Of a DNA stretch of 64,000 nucleotides, positions 60,845-64,000 are shown one piece after another. Source of the DNA: an uncultured Methylophaga sp. (lineage in GTDB: Bacteria > Pseudomonadota > Gammaproteobacteria > Nitrosococcales > Methylophagaceae); NCBI RefSeq assembly GCF_947259025.1, contig NZ_CAMYKO010000005.1:124001-188000 (forward strand), written 5' to 3'. The translations under genes and the position numbers were made by a program. Positions within the stretch are counted from its first letter, which is position 1; the number at the start of each line of letters is the position of its first letter. Under the pieces are notes generated by a model. It was not told where the DNA came from. It made no database searches and saw nothing but the letters and a program-made list of their open reading frames with translations.

Positions 60845-61763
60845 ACGCCATCTCAGCCTGATTCTGCCTGATGCTGCCGCTGTATTTGCCAATGAACTGA
60901 ATCGGGCGTTATGGCCTGATGCGTTGCATAAAATACTCAATAAAGCCCGTTTTCAGCCCGACAGTCGCGCCTATTATCCGCATTTACTGGCTTTATTTTC
61001 CGAATCTAATCAAGCGGCCGGATTGCCGATAGCCCAGCTACGCGGGGGCAGTATTAATTCACTCTGTGCTGATCCCTGTTACCTGCACCCGGATCGGGAT
61101 CAATTGCTGCTGTTTTACCGTGATCTGGATATTACGCTTGAAGAAGCCCATGCTTTTGCCAACCGTATTCAACCCCTGCTGGAGAAGTTTCAGGGCCGCT
61201 TGCAGGTGATCAGTGCCGAGGAGTGGCTACTGGATTTAAGCGACTCGCCCGAGGTGAACTTTAGCCCCAAAGAGGGGCTCAACGGCCTGCCAGTCAGTGA
61301 TAAGCTTCCACAAGGAGCGCAGGCAAACGACTGGATAAGACTGTGGAATGAAATCCAGATGCTGTTGTTTGAATGCCCGGAAAATCAGGCCCGTGAACAG
61401 GCTGGCAAAGTGCCCATTAACAGTCTCTGGTTCTGGGGGCAGGGTAGCTTGCAGGCTTTAAGGTCATGGCCGAATGTATCCGGCGATGACAAGGTCCTGG
61501 CAAAACTGGCCAGTGAGAGTGATTCGGTTTATCACGCTGTTGTGTCAGCCTACCAGGAAATCGCAGGTAAGCAGGCTATCCACATGCTGAAGTTTGAAGT
61601 CGAGCAGGACTGGCAGAAGCAACTGGATGATTTGCTTGATAACTGGCTTTTACCCGCCTTTCAGGCGCTCCGTCGCGGGCAACTCAAAGAACTGGATATC
61701 ATCATACCGGAGTGGGGCCGTTACCGGCTGACACCTTTGAAAAGCTGGCAATTGTGGAAATGA
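60837..61763 (+). CDS. COG4255-like protein (phosphoglycerate mutase-related)
   Basis: A 308-residue soluble protein. WNEIQMLLFECPENQAREQAGKVPINSLWFWGQGSLQ is the hallmark block of a family often named cofactor-independent phosphoglycerate mutase (COG4255). I see no metal-binding alkaline-phosphatase motifs to support that activity. It lies between hda and recJ with overlaps at both ends, which suggests a link to DNA replication or repair. Confidence 0.8.
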   Translation: MAKRHLSLILPDAAAVFANELNRALWPDALHKILNKARFQPDSRAYYPHLLALFSESNQAAGLPIAQLRGGSINSLCADPCYLHPDRDQLLLFYRDLDITLEEAHAFANRIQPLLEKFQGRLQVISAEEWLLDLSDSPEVNFSPKEGLNGLPVSDKLPQGAQANDWIRLWNEIQMLLFECPENQAREQAGKVPINSLWFWGQGSLQALRSWPNVSGDDKVLAKLASESDSVYHAVVSAYQEIAGKQAIHMLKFEVEQDWQKQLDDLLDNWLLPAFQALRRGQLKELDIIIPEWGRYRLTPLKSWQLWK

Positions 61764-63496
61764 AACAGGTCGACATCAAACAACGAGACAGCAGCGGCTG
61801 GGAGAACCTGCCGGAGCACTGGCCGGACTGCCTGCGCCGGGTGCTGGCTGCCAGAGGTATTCAAAAGGCCGAAAACCTGTTTTTTGAATTGACCGATCTA
61901 CCGCGGCCCGAGCAGATGCTGGGTATGGATCAGGCCGTAGCCTTGCTGCTTGAGGCGATAGAACAGCAATGGCAAGTCACCGTCGTCGCTGACTTTGACA
62001 GCGATGGCGCCACCAGTTGTGCGCTGGCCATTCGCGGCCTGAAAGCCATGGGGCTGAAAAATATCGACTTTATTGTGCCCAACCGCTTTGTGCTCGGTTA
62101 TGGCCTGACGCCAGAACTGCTCGATGAAATCCCCACTGACAGCCAGCCGGACTTATTGCTCACGGTTGATAACGGTATTGCCGCAGTGGCGGGGGTGGAT
62201 GCCGCCCAGGCGCGGGGTATTAAGGTACTGGTTACCGATCATCACCTGGCCGGTGAAATCCTGCCGCAAGCCGATGCCATTATTAACCCCAATCAGCCCG
62301 GTGATAACTTTCCCTCGAAAAATCTGGCCGGCGTTGGCGTCTGCTTTTACCTGCTGCTGGGACTGAGACAAGCTTTACGTGAGCAGAATTGGTTTGAACA
62401 GCAGGGCATAAAACAACCCAATGTCAGCGATTGGCTGGATCTGGTGGCACTGGGCACAGTGGCGGATGTGGTGCCACTGGATCAGCTTAACCGAACTTTA
62501 GTCGATGTCGGTCTGAAACGGATGCGTCAACGGCGTGCCTGCGCTGGAATCCTGGCTTTAGCACAAGTCGCCGGTCGTGAGGCCGTCAAGCTGGCCAGTC
62601 CGGATTTAGCCTTCAGCATCGCGCCCAGGCTCAATGCGGCGGGCCGGATGGATGATATGGGCCTGGGCATTAACCTGCTGCTCTGTGATGACTGGCAGCA
62701 GGCGCTTTCTGCAGCCGCGCAACTGGACCAGATAAACCAGGACAGACGCAGCGTCGAACAGCAGATGCAGCAGGATGCGCTAACCATGCTCGAAAAACTG
62801 TCACTGGATGCCGACAACACGGCCCCGGGTTTTTGTCTGTTTGACTCAGAATGGCATCAGGGCGTGATTGGTTTACTGGCCTCACGAATCAAGGAAAAAC
62901 TGCACCGACCGGTGATTGCTTTCGCACCAGGCAATGAAGGCGAAATCAAAGGCTCGGCGCGCTCGATTGCCGGCGTGCATATTCGTGACGTTTTAGCCCG
63001 TATTGCTACTCGTCACCCGGCCATGCTGCAACGCTTTGGCGGCCATGCCATGGCAGCCGGGTTAACGCTGAAACAGGATGATTTCCAAACCTTTTCCCAA
63101 GCATTTGAAACCGTGCTCACAGAAATGGTCGATCCGTCTGTTTATCAGCAACACCTGCATTCCGATGGTGAACTGCATCAAGGTGAAATCAATCTCACTC
63201 TGGCTGAGCAGTTGCCCAACGCCGCCCCGTGGGGCCAGGGCTTTGAAGAACCGCGCTTCCACGGCCTGTTTGAAGTCGCTGATTGGCGTTTGGTGGGGCA
63301 GGACCAGGATCACTTACGCCTGAGTTTAAGCCTGCCCGATAACCGGCAAATCACCGCCATGGCCTTCAGACAAGGCAAACCCGACTGGCTGGAGCGGGGC
63401 ACACAAGTGCTGATTCGTTACCGGCTGGCCGTTAACGAGTTTCGAGCCACTAAGTCGGTACAGTTTCTGGTGGATGATTTATTACAGCCGGTTTAA
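61760..63496 (+). CDS. recJ: Single-stranded-DNA-specific exonuclease RecJ
   Basis: A 5'-3' exonuclease of recombination and mismatch repair. The 578-residue protein has the DHH-family motifs VVADFDSDGATSCALAIRG (motif I), TVDNGI, VTDHHLAGE, LVALGTVADVVPL, and the DHHA1 region (SARSIAGVHIRDVLARIA, RFGGHAMAAGLTL). The frame opens at 61712 inside the previous gene, but the ATG at 61760 overlaps its stop as ATGA and gives the family start (MKQVDIKQRD). Length is normal. Confidence 0.96.
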   Translation: MKQVDIKQRDSSGWENLPEHWPDCLRRVLAARGIQKAENLFFELTDLPRPEQMLGMDQAVALLLEAIEQQWQVTVVADFDSDGATSCALAIRGLKAMGLKNIDFIVPNRFVLGYGLTPELLDEIPTDSQPDLLLTVDNGIAAVAGVDAAQARGIKVLVTDHHLAGEILPQADAIINPNQPGDNFPSKNLAGVGVCFYLLLGLRQALREQNWFEQQGIKQPNVSDWLDLVALGTVADVVPLDQLNRTLVDVGLKRMRQRRACAGILALAQVAGREAVKLASPDLAFSIAPRLNAAGRMDDMGLGINLLLCDDWQQALSAAAQLDQINQDRRSVEQQMQQDALTMLEKLSLDADNTAPGFCLFDSEWHQGVIGLLASRIKEKLHRPVIAFAPGNEGEIKGSARSIAGVHIRDVLARIATRHPAMLQRFGGHAMAAGLTLKQDDFQTFSQAFETVLTEMVDPSVYQQHLHSDGELHQGEINLTLAEQLPNAAPWGQGFEEPRFHGLFEVADWRLVGQDQDHLRLSLSLPDNRQITAMAFRQGKPDWLERGTQVLIRYRLAVNEFRATKSVQFLVDDLLQPV

Positions 63497-63572
63497 CAAT
63501 CAGCAAGAAAAAAGGCTAGTTACTAGAAACCCGGATGAAGGGTAAATGTGCTCTCATTGAAACACGCTTGCT

Positions 63573-64000
63573 TCAATAAAAATAACTGGCTCCCACCCAG
63601 ACAAGGGCGACAAGCAGGAAAGATATCGTAGCTGTCTGTGTTTTATATTGCTGAAACCACTTTTGTGCGTGATTGCCCAGCAGCCAGACAAGTAAGCCCA
63701 AACCGAAATAGCGGGCAGCCCGAGCAAAAGACGTGGCCACAATGTACAACGAAAAGGCATAGCCCGTGGCGCCGGCTGCCAGCATCGCAATCTGAAATGG
63801 CACAGGGGTGATACCAACACTCAATACGAACCAGAAGCCTTGTTCATGGATATCAGCGCGGATGGTATTGAATTCCGAAGGTGATGCAAGCCAATTTACC
63901 AGCTGGTCACCTATCTGCTCGAAAAGATAATAACCGAAGAAATACCCCAGAGAAGCACCGAGCAGACAACCCAGAAGTGCTGACAGGCAAATTGCCCATA
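63573..64000 (-). CDS. YqaA-family (VTT/SNARE-associated) membrane protein, partial
   Basis: The frame runs off the window end, so the start is missing. About 142 residues are visible, beginning inside a helix (WAICLSALLGCLLGASLGYFFGYYL). They continue with NTIRADIHEQGFWFVLSVGITPVPFQIAMLAAGATGYAFSLYIVATSFARAARYFGLGLLVWLLG. This matches the YqaA branch of the DedA/VTT family, with the G(x)TPxP-type turn and the conserved R-A-A-R-Y. Such proteins handle membrane lipids. Reading in from 63824 as a start would drop the first helices; the frame is open upstream. Confidence 0.85.
   Translation of the reverse strand, partial: WAICLSALLGCLLGASLGYFFGYYLFEQIGDQLVNWLASPSEFNTIRADIHEQGFWFVLSVGITPVPFQIAMLAAGATGYAFSLYIVATSFARAARYFGLGLLVWLLGNHAQKWFQQYKTQTATISFLLVALVWVGASYFY

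Overview
The window is chromosomal DNA from a gammaproteobacterium. The gene content (thiC-thiO-thiS-thiG with a fused thiDE, a gyrA-serC-pheA run, pyruvate dehydrogenase with a lipoyl domain on Lpd, acnB, hda, recJ, and an rluE-nudJ-mnmA-hflD...purB block) fits a free-living, probably marine, Methylophaga-like lineage. The genus is a guess from memory. I saw no rRNA, tRNA, CRISPR array or prophage.

Layout. 1-3.7 kb: a large unrecognised membrane protein, a periplasmic Cu/Zn superoxide dismutase and a DUF4174 protein, all minus strand. 3.8-8.2 kb: an accessory island of minus-strand genes separated by integron-type attC sites with no integrase in view (a CALIN-like cassette array). 8.4-15.1 kb: an Smr-domain protein, then a TPP riboswitch and the thiamine genes thiC, thiO, thiS, thiG, a spacer with dispersed repeats, and thiDE. 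15.2-19.9 kb: a coiled-coil membrane protein, a CPA-type antiporter, a MotY-like protein, apt and a transport auxiliary lipoprotein. 20-29.4 kb: gyrA, serC, pheA, ispH, one OppC-type permease with a double ATPase, and a DUF1244 gene. 29.4-33.2 kb: a stress-response locus with an ECF sigma factor and zinc-finger anti-sigma factor, divergent from an operon of an EGKCG-repeat exported peptide, a DoxX protein and msrPQ. 33.5-39.3 kb: aceE-aceF-lpd with a terminator. 39.3-52 kb: Dam-type methylase, argG, a GGDEF protein, nitroreductase, a secretin-like/PLD-like gene pair, purB, acnB, a FetB-like permease, hflD, mnmA, nudJ and rluE. 52.4-64 kb: SlyD-like FKBP, a mutarotase, a PGPGW protein, nudF, DUF3108, purN, purM, DUF2066, a CDP-alcohol phosphatidyltransferase, a PerM-type protein, hda, a COG4255-like protein, recJ and a partial YqaA-like gene.

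How it works together. Most of the window is core metabolism in short operons with ATGA-type overlaps. Thiamine synthesis is controlled by a riboswitch whose downstream hairpin can hide the thiC Shine-Dalgarno. The two accessory loci of most interest are the integrase-less cassette array, whose five or six genes have no firm function, and the ECF-controlled Cys-rich peptide/DoxX/MsrPQ operon. The latter looks like a copper or oxidant defence related to HvfA/bufferin-type RiPPs, but it lacks the usual DUF692 (MNIO) maturase and DUF2063 partner nearby.
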